A stretch of DNA of 64,000 bases from Mesaphorura yosii (Eukaryota; Arthropoda; Collembola; Poduromorpha; Tullbergiidae): assembly GCA_009869945.1 (NCBI GenBank), contig WIXG01000021.1:310001-374000 (forward strand). Reading direction: 5' to 3'. A program made the translations under genes and the position numbers. This document shows, one piece after another, positions 1-15,000 of this stretch. Each line of letters opens with the position of its first letter. The stretch's first letter is position 1. Under the pieces are notes generated by a model that worked only from the letters and a program-made list of their open reading frames with translations, made no database searches and was not told where the DNA came from.

Positions 1-3000
1 GCCCCGAATAAAGTCGCGAGGCAGTGAATTGCTCCGGCCGCCGTTCGTCGTGCTCAGGCCGAGCGAGCGTCGCGTCGAGGCGGAGAGCGCGCCGAGGCCG
101 CTCGACGACCGAATCGATGGCGTGTACATCATCGCTTCTGAATCGGAGGCGTAGTCCAGCACTGGCTTGGCTCGGCGTGGCGGCGGTACGGACAGGCGGC
201 CGCTTGCGGGTCCTGTGGAAGGAAATTCAAATTCTTACTTCAAATGGGAGGCAATGGTGGCGGACGGCATAATAAAATTGGATCATTGCTTTGGCTCTCG
301 CAGGGTGCGCGAGAGGAAGAGCAGTAATAGCAAAGTTAATTAGCATAAATAATGAATTTTTCCTGTCACTTTGGTCCCGTGAGCTTTGTAATGAATGCCA
401 GACTGCAGATGCAGATATGATTACCCAAAACATATTAATCACAAAAACAAAAAAGACATTAGTATAAGAAACTTTGCTGATACGATGAGTTCTGCGTTCG
501 GAGCGGAGCTGCAAGTCACTGGAGACAATGACAGAATGTTCCAACGAAAAACGGGCACAATAACCTCAAAATTCTGTGAATCTTGCGCCTGAAACTGTCG
601 ATGTGAATTCCGATCTTCCATTTCCAACCTCACAATTCATCTAAAGATCAATCGGTGCCAATAAAAAAATAGAATTTCACAGAATTTTGATGACTGGCAT
701 TGGAAAGTTTGAGGGCATCTAAACATGTTTCAAAGGTATACTTTGGATGGCCTCGACAAAGTTTCAAGTTTACACTTCACAATTGCAAAGTTTAAGTTTG
801 CATTCATTTGCAGAGCGAACGCGACCGTGACTGGTCAATTATTTACTCGAAATTCGTCTCGGTAGGTTGGAATGAATTTGTAGGATGAACTTTCTTATTG
901 TTATTACTACGATGGACAATCATGCTGCTTGCTTTTGCTTCTCTCGACTATCTTTGGCTATTTGGCTGTGCTATGCCTTGGGCCTTGAGGAATCTCTTAA
1001 TAGCCCTAACGTGGTTACACAAAGTAATCTGCCATTAAGACAGGACTCTCGACCGTACAGCTTACAACACACGCACGCGTTTAGTTCATCATATCGTACA
1101 CGAACACGTTCCTTGGCTTGTCTCGTTATCTTTGAGCAACGAACAGCAAGGCAAGAAAATGATGCTGCTCCCATTACTGCATTGCATTACTGCATGCTCG
1201 CTGCGGACGCAGACGAGAATTTAAGTACACAATTAAGCTTAATAAAGTAGCCGAGCTGAGCTGAAAAACGCCTGAAAAACGAAAGCGAAAGAAAGAAGAT
1301 GGAATGCCCGCACAAAATTCCTGCCCAAGCCTTAGCCACAAAGTAAAGTAAGAAAAATGCGTAACGTCGACCGGAAAATGCAGCAGACAAAAAAATACGT
1401 CTGGGCTTTGCAGTGTAAAATCCTGAAGCAAAATGGATGCGAGATCATTTCGGGAGCATTTCGAGGCTTGGCTTGGCAGGCGTAAAGCACTGGCGTGTAA
1501 AACGTTAAACATGGCGAAAGGCTATTCGAAATCTGCACGATGAAAGTAGACATCAGAAGAAGGCCAGGCCAGAAAAGGAATCGGGATAAGAGTAAGTAAA
1601 AGCAAAAGGTGAATTCAACCACGGCACGATGCATCGGAGCAGCAAGATAAAGATGAGATCAACACACGGCGTACTGTGCCGTGTCGAGCAAAAGAGAAAG
1701 CAAACGCAACGCAGTAAGACGCAAGGCAAGACAAGACAAAGTATAAAGTAAAGTAAAGTAGCAGAGAGTGACTGGCATACAAATCGATGATGAAAAAACA
1801 CAACTTTTGAAATTATTATTCCAACTTCTCCAAAAGCCGTGCAGTGCACGGCTCAGCAAGACACGAATACGGATGCGGATGCGGATCTTGTTCTCTCGCT
1901 GTACAAGGCAAAGCACGACACGCAAACTTTTTCTCATCTTCTTTCTCATACTGCCTTTCACGAAATGCACGATCCACGATCTTCATCTTGTTTCCAATAA
2001 TGCGACGACGCATGAAAGGAAACATACCTTTAATGTCTATATCTCTCTTTGCATTTACAATCGACGAGAATGCAGCTCAGTACACGAATTTTATTACACA
2101 AAGATTCTTGCCATACTTGATGCTTTTTCTTTTGGCTTTATTGAGCCTGAGCCTTACTCGAAAATGAGAAAGAAAGAGGTTGCAGCGCGGCTGGCTGTTC
2201 AGACCCCAAAATTATCATTTCGCCTTTGCATTGCACTCCATTAAGAAATGTGGGCGTAAGACGTAAACTCTCTCCGTCACGTCTCCGGCTCGGGTAATTT
2301 TAGTCTTACAGACGGCAGACGTCGAGATGTCAAATTTCGGCGAAGTCTGAGCCGCCTGCCCGCCCGGAGTAATCAAAATATCTAAAATGTAAACAATTGA
2401 GTGACAAGCCCCAAACAGCCAAGTTCATGCAACTAAAATACGCAAGACAGGCGCTCCGTTTTAAAACAACAGCGCAGCGGCACCGCGAAAGGCATAAAAA
2501 TATAAAAAATGGTTGCCGCCGCCACCGCAAAAGAAAGCTGTCAATAGAAATCCCAAGCTAAAGCTGCCTGCCTACCTTCTTTTGAATGGAGTCAAAAAAT
2601 CAAAGCCGATGCCGAGCCGGGCTCGCCCGAATTGTGGAATTTCAGATCCTTGCGCAGCGGAGCAGCAAAATAAATACCAGACGAGACGAGCAAGCAGTAT
2701 TTGCGTACATTATAAAGAAATTATACGAGAAGGGATTTAGATTTAGGCTCAATGCGAACGCGAAAAGTTTTGAGTGCGCGCAACGGCATGGTATAAATTT
2801 TGAATTTAGGCTAAGGCTTCTAAAAGTTTACCCACAATTTACATTCAAAGACAAAGCCCGCGTTTTGTCTCATGCGAGTAAACCATTGCGATTGCATTCT
2901 GTACAGCTTCGTTATACGTATAAATGAATTATGAGCCATACACGAATGGTAATAAAAAGCCTGACTGTCTGCCAGCCTGCCTGGGATGCAATAAAAGCGT

Positions 3001-6000
3001 GCCTGTTTAATTATTTAAGAGCCTGTCCTGTTTTTGTAATCCTTCTTCCCAGAACTAATGCCATAACGCGAACGCGAAAATATAATCTCTAAAAAGCGTA
3101 TCCTGAATCCGTATCAGATTTAGTTTTTGGAGCTTAGCGTCAAAATCGGAGTCGCGTCGAGCCTGAGTGCAGTGCAGAATTTCCGAGTTTGGAATCTTCC
3201 CCGTCTTCCATCGCGTCGAACGGAGCCTGCCCGACTCGAATGCACAATGTTGGTCGAATGGATTTAGAAATGTCTTTTTATGGCGCCCGCGAAGAGATAA
3301 CACAAATAGCCATAAAGTTTTCGATTAAACACATGTTGCATGTTTGTTGTGCACGAGACACGAGAGCTTAATCAAACGTCGCGTCGTGTATCATGTTTTC
3401 ATGTTATAACGAACCTGCCATCGTAAACTCGTCATAAATGCATTAAGCCAAGCCTTTGTTTGCCACTGCCAATAGCCCATTGCCTTTGCTGAGGATGTCC
3501 ACAACATAAAATACGCCTATGCCCAGTGCGAATGATGCGTTTATGGCTCGTCACGCAATAATTAAGAATGCAAACAAGTTATAATTTAGGGCTTTATGAC
3601 TTTCTCTTTGCCCAGGCTGCTCGGCTGCAATGCAAGTTTTAATATTGCATACTGTCGCTGTCCAGACTTTAATGACATTCCTCAAATATGATTAAGTTTT
3701 ATGGTGTCCGCGTGCGCTACGCAAAACGCAATGTCGTACTAAATCATATGACTATAGTTTTATGGCATGGCAGTCTGGTACGGTACGAATTACGAATTAA
3801 ATTTTACCAGTGCCAATTTGTTTTTGTTTTTGTTTGTATTGTACATACCTAATGAGTATCGTGACAGTGGCTGCTGCTGCTGCATGGCTTGTGACCGATA
3901 ATCGCCCGGACCCGGTCGCTGTCTCGGCATTGAGCCGTACCACTGCTGCGCGTCGCCGCTTCTGCTCATGCTCAGGCTGAGTCTATGATCACTTCCGGTC
4001 CGGGGCATCCGCATCTGACGACTCTGCCGCACGGGCCTCGGACCCGTGTAGAATGTGTGCACTTTCTCGGCAAGTGACTCCAGTGTTTTAGGATATGCTC
4101 TGCAATAGCATTGGAAATTTGAGGATTTGACATGATTTGACATGCGCCGCAGCTTCGAAAGCGCTTTCGGCTTTCCCCTGATTTACCTGTCAAAAGGCGG
4201 GAAATGTGATGGAACGTGTGATGTGATGGACCGAGGCTGCTCTGTGATTACGGGAGGGGGAGGTTGATATGCAATGGATGGACCAGCAGGCTCAAGCTGG
4301 CGGTGGGGATCACCGCTAGATCGATACCAGTCGTAAGACGTTGGATAACCTGCAGAGAAGACAGGTGATAACGTGAAAATTCCAGATTTCAGTCATTTCA
4401 TCATTCATGTGTCGACAAAATTTCTGTCTATCGTAAATTAAGAGACCAAAATGCTTCATGTGGCGTACCAGCTTGAGAAGAAGGTCTCGGCGGAGCTTCT
4501 GGTCGCGAGTCGTAGTAATCAGAGTATTGTGGTCTTCGAATAGGAGGTTGAGGTGTCTCCAATCTAACCCATCAATCACAATATTAATTGAAAATTTCTT
4601 TCACGAAACCGCAACTCATATTTTCAATTTTTCGCCTCCTTTTCAATCGAATATAATTTTCTATTCATGCGAGGCGAACTTTACGCTTTATGCTGGGCTC
4701 AATCGATCGAAATTGAATTCAGACGAAAACTTATCACTTAAGAGGCGCTGGTTGTCAAAACGGGTTGACATGTGTAACTGACGAGAAGGAAAGAAAGTTC
4801 TTTGGTGTGGAGGAGTTCAGTACCCTGCACACTGCGAATAAGCTGAATGCAAAGTTCTTACCGGAAATCATCTCGGCGACTTGTGATTCGTGGAGTGTAG
4901 TCCGTTACGTCAGGCAATTGTGACTGTTGCAGCTGCTGCATCTGCTGGAGGTTGGCGTAGTGCTGGTACGAAGGTGAAGGTCTTGGAAGCGACTGAATTG
5001 TGCTGCCTGGGTGAGGAGGCGCCTGGTACGGTTGGTTGTACCCTTGCTGCTGTTGTTGCTGCCTCTGCATTTGCTGAGAAAAGAGCCTCTGGCCCGGAGT
5101 GGTCATCATCGGAGACCGACCACGGCCCATTCCCAAGCCTGGACAAAGATATCGGTCAGGAAATCAACCTAACCAAGTCAAGATAGATAAGGAATCAAAT
5201 CAGCTGCTTGACTTACCGCCCGACGGCCCCAGCGAAAAGCTGTGCGGGCCATGCCCCATCATATCACCGTTGCTCTCGTCGTACGCGTCCTCGTCGATCT
5301 CCTTCTTGATGACCACAACGGGTGGGATTTTGGAGGTGTCACGGAGGAGTGAACCGGCTCCCGACATGACTCGCCCCTTCCTCTGTCTAATGGTGAGCAC
5401 AAGTCTTCTCGGAATGGACATGATGATGACAACGTCTGAAATAAGTAAAAAATATTCAAAAACAGAACGGAATGAAGGGGCATGTCAAAGAGTAATGACA
5501 AAGAAGTGAAAGAAAGTACCGCATTTTAGTGATTTAGCAAATGAAGTTGCAACCACACCACCTCACCTGATATCCTGAGTCAATACTGCAAGTTCTACTC
5601 TTTGGTGTCTGAACACTGATTTACTGATAAGGGAAACATTTGAAATCAGAAAAACCTAATTTTAATAAATTTCAATAACCTAAAATCTTAAAAACCTGCC
5701 AATGGTCATTATATTGACAGCTTCAGACGAGGAGGATTTAACGATACTGGCGATTCGCAATTGTATTAAGCATTTGTTTCATTACTGTCATTACTCACAT
5801 GTAAATATAGTAAGATAAAATTTGACTAACCGTCTAAACTCATATGTGTCACGTCAATCAGGTTTACAGCTAGAATCTCGTCACCGACCCCTAAACAACC
5901 ACTGTTAAACACTGCACTCTCTATGGCTATCCTGGAGATGAAGACACCGTCGTAGCGATCAAGGCCATTCCCTTCCCTGATGTACAGGCCGAGGGTCTGG

Positions 6001-9000
6001 CCAGGGCGCTTTACTATCTCCACGAAATGCACAGTGTGAAGACCGTCCTGAAACGGAAAAAGTATAACCCTAAGCTAAAACACGTGTACAGGTGAGTCAA
6101 GCGAGAGGCTTTTTTATATTTACCTGCATCGTGATAAACTTTCGGACCAGATCTTGCCTCGTTCGATTGAACTGATTGCGTGGGTCCAGCATTCGTACAA
6201 GCATCTCGCCACGGCGCTCCACAGCGTCGAGGGCAGCAGCAGTCGTTGCATCGTGGTCGTTCTCAACAGCCTCCAACTGCTTGAATATTTCAGATGAGAT
6301 CCCACTAACCTGAAATTGAATCAAGCAGGCATCCGGGCATCAGGACCGAGAAATCGACTGCATGGGCCTTCCTGATTATGTATGCAATGAACATTAGTGC
6401 CGCCTGGAGAGTTACAGCATTACATCAAAGGCGCGCCGAGACAAAAGAATTCTTCGAGTCATCGTGTAGAACATCGACATTAAATTTCTCTGCCTTTCTT
6501 CTCCTCCTGTGCTTCGGTGCTGACATAAATTAACTAAAATATGCGTGTTGGGACAATTTTTGCTCTCGTCTGCGCTTGAAATACTTCATTCCATGCTATT
6601 TTGTATGTGAATTGGTGGTGGACTCCTGAATTTACAATTTCAAGGATTGAATTTGAATTTCGGGCTGGCACGGGCTTTCTTTTTCGTCCTCACATCAATC
6701 AAAATTAGTTTTCTAATGCAAGTAAGCTTTTTAAGCTTTTCTCATTTCTACTTTCGCTGCTGTTCACACGTGTTGGTGGCCTTGTATTGATTTCCTTTGA
6801 ACTTACTGCGCGCCGTACGGCCGTACTCATTTACGTACTGTACTCGTACTGCCACTGCAGTTCAGTTCATTCTCATAAGAAAAGAATCTATACATGCCAA
6901 GCCAAGACTCCGTTGCATTTGAGTGCATTGAGCACAAGGCACATTTTGGGAGAAAGTTGTGAAAGACGGATGGACGGATGGAAACTCAACTCAACTAACT
7001 CGTTTCTGCAGAAGCAGAAGCAAAAGCAGAAGCATGGGCACAAGCGCCATGGATCGATTATTCGGCAAGCTAGGCGCTTCCATTTCCATTGCAGTGCATG
7101 CATGGAACAAGATATCGATTCTCCTTCAACTCTTCTTACTTTCTCTTTCTCTTTCGTTCAACTCAACCCATGCTCGTAAACTATAGACTCTTTAAAAGAG
7201 TTCAAATACTCAGCATTCAACGACGAACAAAAGCCGTGCCGTGCAGTGAAGTGCATTGCACCAGCCAGCCAGCCCTCTTCTTAGCCTTCCCATGCTTGTT
7301 ACGTTTTTGGACTTTCTTTCAGTAATAGCGAAAAGCGAAGCATTATGCGTTACGTAAATTGATTACTCAAAGACACGACTGCCTGCCTGCCCGCGTAGCC
7401 TTCGCATTCTTCAATTCTGCATCTGCATTTGAGAAATCTTGCAATGCTGCAGACGAGCGAAGCAGAAAAATTGAATATGTACATGGGTAATGAAATAAAA
7501 ATAATACGACCCGACAAGAAATAAATGTACAGGGCCACGCTACATTCATGCGCCACGCTACGATTTGGCAACTCGCGATTGCGATATTTTCGGCTTGAGC
7601 TCAGTGCGATTTGTATTGTTCATTTCCTCTTCACTAAATAAACAATTCAAGGAATATTACGAGCACGGCCGCCTGGCATCCAATTGCAATTGCCAATGTA
7701 ATGTAATTCAATCCTGAGCCTGAGCTTGGGCCTAAATTCCTGGGTCCTAGCTGCTATTTGTCAAAGCTCACTCCTGACTACTGTGGAGTGGAGGCATGTA
7801 TCCAATATCCTGTCTCTCGTCTTCTCCGTTCGTGTGCTTGTCCCAGTCGTAGTCGTATTTGTTTACATTATTCACAGACAACAAACTCGAACTCATATTC
7901 GATCTCTGGCAATTCTGGTGTTAATTCTGCGAGTAAGGCCAATAATTCGACAATGCAATCATGGGCATTGTAAATATAAATAGTGAATAGCGAATTCGGA
8001 ACGGAGCTCATTCTGGAACTGAAATCTTCATCAGCAGATAAACTTTCAACTTCATCGAACTCTAATTTAAAAATAAAATCAAGTTTCTGCTGGCGTCCTC
8101 TCACGACTGACGCTGAAGCCGAAGTCGACGAGACTCGACACACGGACAGTTTGTCGGCAAAAGAAAATTCAACGCTAAAATTAATGGCCAAATTGCGATT
8201 GCATCGTTAGTCCCCGAATCTTCCGCAAAACAGAAGGAAAATTTTACGCCTGCCATTTTTAGCTTGCTGTAATCGTAATTGGATTGGCATTCTTTTCTAT
8301 TTACCTATTTGCCGGGACGGGGCGGGCTAGGAATACTTCGGGTTTATGAAAATCATGAAAACCCGCCGCCGTTGGACTTGCGGACTCAATTGGTTATGAC
8401 TTATGAGTAATAAGGACACCTGGCGCTTTCGCCGTTGCTCGCGTTGGCACTCTGGCACTTGGCCACAATAAATTTTCCCAAGCACGAGAAAGCAAAAGCA
8501 CGGGACCATTTTTAAGGCCGGGCTGATGAAACGATAATTTATATCGCTCAAAAACGTGTTACGTTGTTACGCGTTTCGTTTCACGTTAGCTTGCATTCAC
8601 ATTTACATTACATACGAGTAAAATAAAATATTGCATGCGTAGCATGGCAGAATGGCAGGAATTCACGAGTTATTGCTTTGCAGACGACACCGGCAATATT
8701 TTCGGCTATTCACGTGAATAGCCAGCCATGCCATGCGGAGATACCACCAACGGAGTATTAATTTTAAATACATTGCACTCCAGCTTTGTCGACGTAAAAT
8801 TATTATGACAGCATAAAATTCAGCTCCTGGACTGTCGCTACACTTTACACGTTACACGTGTTTCGCGACTCGCAACATTTATTATTACGGATAATGAATT
8901 ATAATCTGCGCTGGAGAAAGGAAGAGAAAGTCGTAAAATTATTTGAATGACTGCAAGTCGCAAGTCGACCTGAGTTTGCAGTTTGGGTCATAAAACCTTC

Positions 9001-12000
9001 ACGTAGTGCACGCGTACTAATGGAAACGCGTTTTCATTCACGGGACGGGACTCACCTTTCGAAAGTCAGGTTGGAGAACCATAGGAGGTAGCTCGCGTCC
9101 GCCACGACCCACTCCTGGCGGTGGAAGTGTTGCAATCTGACCGAGTTGAAGGCGGCGCGGACTCGCAGCTGGCTCTGCGTCGTGTGGAATGTCCCTACCT
9201 TGATCCTGCAATTCACAAGTAAAGAGAAAGAAATTAGTCACAGCCGCAGGGTGAGGCGCGTAATTTAAATTGAAATTATGCAGGGCATGGCCATGGACAG
9301 GGAACTCATGGGAGGGCAGCGTGTGGAATGGAGTGGATTGCGCATTTTAATGAAGCTGCGTGAACAAAAACAGATTGTGATTGTGCTGGTGCGGATCTAA
9401 ATTGACCTTCAGGGCACGAAACAGAAAACTAAGGCCACACCACGGCTTGAATCAACTTTCACTCTCGTCTAAACTAATTTGCCATAAATGTGCGTGGCGT
9501 ACCGCCTATTATTGTTGCTGATAACTGCCTAACTACTAATTCGTCTGGCTGCTCGGCCAGCTTGGTCTGCCTTTCTTAAGTAAATATTATTGTTGCGCTG
9601 TTCGCCTGTCTCGTGTGCTCTGCTCTTGTCTTCTTGTCTATTCAATTCGGACACCAAATCGAAATGTGCTGAAGTTACACGGATTGGCGCGACTCTCAAC
9701 GTCAGGCTGGCCGAGCCGGACTCACCGGACGGTTTGTCATGGGAAATTTTCAGCATGCAGCATGCATCATGCCTAAATAACCTCAAGAGTACAGTGCTCG
9801 CTACTTCCGACCCCAGTACAGGTCAATTTGGTAGGAGTTGGACGGATGCCAGAGAAAACACAACAGAGAAATAAAAAATTATGACCAAAACTATTCTCCT
9901 GCTTGTTGTGGATTATTCACTGCTATACAATACAAAGAATTGAGCCAAACCTTTTCTGGTTCATTAAATTAAAATCGACGGTTGCTATATTTTGAAAAGG
10001 GTCGCTTGGCGCGTGTACTCAAAAAAGAAAGGCTTGGAGCTTTCAGCCTTCAGCCTGTTACATGACAAATCTTTTAGGGACCGAGACGAAATCCGCAAGA
10101 GAACGACTAATTTCCGTTTCTTGGCATTTCTGCGTCTTGGTTCTGACTTCTTTCGGGTCTCCAAAATAATCTACTTATCATTTCAACTTGTCAACTTCTA
10201 CCGCGCCATGACACAGAAGACTAGGACTTTGCCGTATGGCTGCGGCGTGAGTGACGTGACGCGTATCGTGTAAGAAGTAAGAAGCTAATTAATTAGTGTC
10301 AAATTACAAAGAATAAAAAGCAACAGTGACGGCTGTGACAGAAAAAGGAAAAGCAAGGCACGCAGGCAAATGGCGAATGGGTTTAATTTTTTGGCTGAAT
10401 TGAATTTACTTTCTTGACATTTCTAGTACTGCTGCGAAATCTTGAGAAGAAACAAACACCAGAGCCACACTGTGATTTCGGTAAATTACTGTCGTAAGTC
10501 TCACACATTCATTAACGGTTTTGACGACCGGGGATCAAAATTGGGCTGTGATTGCGTGCAATGGCGGCACGGCGGCGACGGCGGCGGGCTGAAGCCTCCG
10601 AACCGGAACGTGAACGTAGAATTTCATTTCTTACACGGAACGAAGCAACTTTATGCCTTAGGCCATAGCCTTATGCGGCGGCGTCTTCACTCACTAAGCA
10701 AAATCGAGGTAATTGCAATTGCAATCCCAATTGCGCATTGGGCCGCAGCAGTTGAATAGAAGGAGAACACTTGAGTGGGCAAGACGTAAGACTGAGTAAA
10801 TGTAAATACGAAACAAGAATGCACGACAGACGCTAAGACTCGACTCACTCACGCACTTTTCTTCACAGAAAGCGGGTAAAGTCAGATGGATCAGTTCGTG
10901 AGAGAGTTTTGGAGTAGCGACAATGGATTTCGAGTGTCGAGCCGTCTATTCAGTGTTGTTCAGCAGTCCAGCATAAAAATGATGGCTGATGGCACACGAG
11001 ACACGATACGACAAGTGCACGCCGTACAGTGCAGTAATGATGATGATGATGGCTTAGATCAAGGGTCTCAGCCTTCCATTTCTCCGTGCCGCTCCTTTTC
11101 GCGTTCGCATTCTTCGTCTCAGCGCAGTGCACGGAGCTTTCTTTTTAACTCCTCATGATTAATGTGTTTGGCGGCGCATTACACGCACGTTTTACCAAAC
11201 TCAATGCAGACTTTTCGCCGTGGAGGAAAGTGGAAATGGCTCTCGTATCTAAATCGCTTCCTGTTACGTGTATCGTGAACCACGTGAATGTAAATCACCG
11301 CACACTAACTACGACCAATAGCGGCCGCAGGTCGACCCTCGACCGGCAAGTTTTTGTCAACACTCGTCAACTCACTGATAACAGCAGCAACAGCGGTGAT
11401 TAGCGGTTAGCTGGCTTTCTGAACACTTTCGCCTAGCTCTAAAATTCTGAAATTGACTGCCCCAATTCGATTTCCAATTTCCAGCTCCTGCCTTCTTGAC
11501 TTTTGCCTATCACTTCTCGTCGTCGTCGTAAGCAATTTCACAATCCACAATTCACCGATGCCGATATTTGATATGTGATTCGATTCAGAATACGTCCAGT
11601 CCAAATTCGAGCACAACGCAACGCAAAAGCCCGTGTGTACGCTTCGCGAGGCGGTGGATAGAAAACTGGCGAGTCCTTGGGAACGAACGTGCAAGGCAAA
11701 CGCGAGAAGAGAGGAGAAAACTGCAAAACTGCATGAAAAGCCGACTCCAAGCCACGAACGTACAGGGAAAGGAAGTTTGTGCAGAGTCAAACTAATTCTA
11801 CTCGCACTCGAGCCGAACCAGCCAAGAACGAGAAACGAGAGACGCACTCGCAAAGGCTTCGCTTTGTAACTTTTGTGAAAGCACGGCAAGGCGAGGGAAA
11901 GTTTCTGGCTCGCCGTGTCTTTTTTGTACCGAGCCGAGCTGCGTACGGCCGTAATGGTAATGGCATTAAGGAGAGGCCCGCTTCCGTGCCCGTGCCCTGC

Positions 12001-15000
12001 CCACGCCACGGTACGGAACGCCATGGCCAGGCCAAGCCATGCTACACTCAAACAAATTCGGTCGGCCGGTCGGTGAACGTGAACGAGCGTACAACGACTT
12101 TTGGGGCCTGCCTTAGTCTGAGTTTAGGCATCCAGACGTACGCGAGACAACGAGCCAAATACGTACAGTACACAGAAATGCATGCAACAAGGGAGCCATG
12201 GCAGTGCCCGTGTGCAGTACACGGCACAGTGCTTGAATGCGTTGGCGGCTGCGGCGGTGCATTGTGTACTTTATGCGTACGTAAACTATTTGGTATTGCT
12301 GCTGCTTGCACTGCACTGTTGCCTTTCTTTTTTTTTCCTCGACTTTCACTGTCGCCTCTGCCTGCTTGATGCAATCATGGAAACATGGTCCAAGGTAGTT
12401 CAGATAATTGATAAAGAGAGGTTCGAAATGCGTTAAGATCACAGGCATCGCCTTGCAAATGACACGAGCATAAAGATGCAAGATTACGAATCAATCTGTA
12501 ACACGTGAACTTGAAATACAACACATTAAATGCAAGAAATTTAGACTTATTAAATGGCGTTGGCAGCTCTGAGAATTGAATGCAAGTTAATCTCGAATTT
12601 CCACATTTCCGTTTAGAAATATCATCCTCGACCGAGAAACGCGTGTCCAACACGTACGCGTGATAATAATTGAGATAAATTCATCACAACACAACTATGC
12701 AAAGCAGAATCTGGGAAACAAAAGCATTCTGAGCTGAGCTGAACTGTCGCGTCCTTTTGTTTTGTTGTCCAAAATGCGCCATGCGCATTACAACCAGTAC
12801 GCAGTTCCTGTACAAATCTCTCATCCGATTCCATTCCATCCTGTGCACTGCAAGTTTGTGACAGTTTACAGTAATTTGTTGGCCCCCGCGCCATGCCGAG
12901 GCGAGGGATAATGATGCGTAGAACAAAAACAATACACGCATTTCATTTTCGAGCATCCGCAACCCGGCAGTGAAAAACAACAAACAATGCTATGCGATGC
13001 GATGCAGTGGAATGCTTTGATTTGATATCATCATTTGTCCTGGCTGTAGTCGCTGTTTTCCTTCTGTGCCCTTTTTAAAATTAAACCTGCCTTTCTCCGT
13101 GTGTGCGCTTCGAATGGGAAGTGAATGCTAAAAGCAGGTTTGAATGCAGTATTCTCGGAATTCTAACTGCAGCCAGAAATAGAAAACAGAACACTGAACG
13201 CTGGGCGCTGCAAGTGGAAAACAGATTCAGGAAGTTATTGCCTCTGCTTTCCTCGTATTCGTACTCGCACGCATTGCCAATGAATTTCAGACTAGAACGA
13301 CGGGGCACGGCTCCCCTTCACAAAAATTCGGATCAATAGCTCCATAGCTATGTCTTTGCGTTGTGACTTTCTTCCTGGTTCCTTCCAGCAAGCAGTGCAG
13401 CACGTTGCAGCTGCGACTCCGGCTACGGCTTCGACGGCGATCACATCACTTCGTATTTGTACAACCTTTCCTTTTCTTAGTATTAGCCTTTTCTATTACT
13501 TTTGCCATTGCATCATGAGCACAAGAAAACCCAGCCGGCCGCAGCCTGAATTTAATGAAACTCGTCGTGCGTCGCGCACCGCGCGGCCTGAAACTTTAGA
13601 GGACTTGTCCAAGTACAAGTGAAATATTAAATTTAAATGAGGAGACAAAAGAAGCAGCAGCAGGAGTCTGCAGGAGAGAAAGTTTGTCTCAGACAGCAAC
13701 CCGAGCAGAAAGAGACCACAAACGAGAACGAGACAAACTTAAGACTAGACTCAGAAGGCCGGCTGCAATAAACATTACAGGTGGGTCGGGTCGGTTTTAT
13801 TATTGCAATGCAGCTACTCTACACTAAGCCGTGGTCCTGGTCAGAGTCAAAGTTCTTGGCCTATGGCCTGGCCTGGCCCATCAATAATTTATATATAACA
13901 TAAAATCTCACAATAAATACCAAGAAAGTGTTGAACAGGCCAACGGGAAAGACAGTACAGTTTTTATGACGAATCTTTTACGGCCAGCATGTTTTTATGG
14001 AGAAGCTGGTGAAATGCGGCGGTGAATATGAAATTGGTGAATAATTTATCCCAATTTCAGAAAACACGCCAAATTACAGCGCATGAAGCTCGAGCTGGCG
14101 CCAAATTACAAAAATTTGCGGAAATTGAACCGTATTTTATGCCTTTCGCGTTTTGAGCAGCGGCTCGTGTGCTCTTGAACACAGATTTTAGGCATAAAAT
14201 TTGCTACGCGTCATGAAACTGAAACTGAAACGGGAAACCGAATCCCGGCCAGCCCAATTTGGCGAACCCAATTTAAAATGGGCCGGACGGGTACACGAGC
14301 CGTGACAGATTACAAAAACATGCGTGTCTCTTGAAAATCTTGTACTTCCCATCCTGTTTTTGTTTTTTAGTATTTGCCCGCCGCCGTGCCGCGAGTTGCA
14401 CCATGCTATTAAGTTTCTAATTACCAGTTGTAGTCATTAATTAAAAACTAATACACAAAACTGACGACTTGTCATTCGACCCGGCTGTACTTGTAATTTC
14501 TCTTTCAACTCTCGTGCTAGGTCGTAGAAACGTCGCAATAAATGTAAGGAAAACTAAAAACTTTTCGCAGTATGAAAAAGTTGGTTCAGCTCGGTCGTAC
14601 ACGCAATGGCAGTAACAGTGGCAGTTTATTATTGGAAACATCGTCTTAAGATTGGTTTGGGAACGAGTGGGCAACTTTTCCGTACTGTTTTTCCCGTACG
14701 CGTACGTGTAAGCGAGATGAGAAAAGTAGAGAAGAGAAGAGAAATGGGAATAGGAATACTGGTACGGGCACGGGTGAGGAAAGGAAAGGAAAGCGGATAA
14801 TGCGATCTGTACGGGACTGGTTTCACGGGTAGAAAGTACGCGTACGGTAGAAAGTTTCTCTTCGTAGTACAACGAGCGTGTAGTGCTGCTGTGCTGTAAT
14901 GGCCAGAGTCGAGGGTCAAAAACCCCTGATATTCGGAAAATACGGATCCAAGCCTTCCAAGCACCATCACCGTGTACACAGGCTTGGCTTGGCTTAGGCA

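Noticed and set aside
7868-8191. 107-codon minus frame rich in Glu, Leu and Ser within an intron
   Set aside because: The opposite strand is open over the same stretch with similarly biased composition; no splice sites or family support.
11407-12051. 214-codon minus-strand frame as a nested gene
   Set aside because: It overlaps an equally long frame on the other strand, has no family resemblance, and its residue content mirrors repeated short words. Kept only as a low-interest finding.
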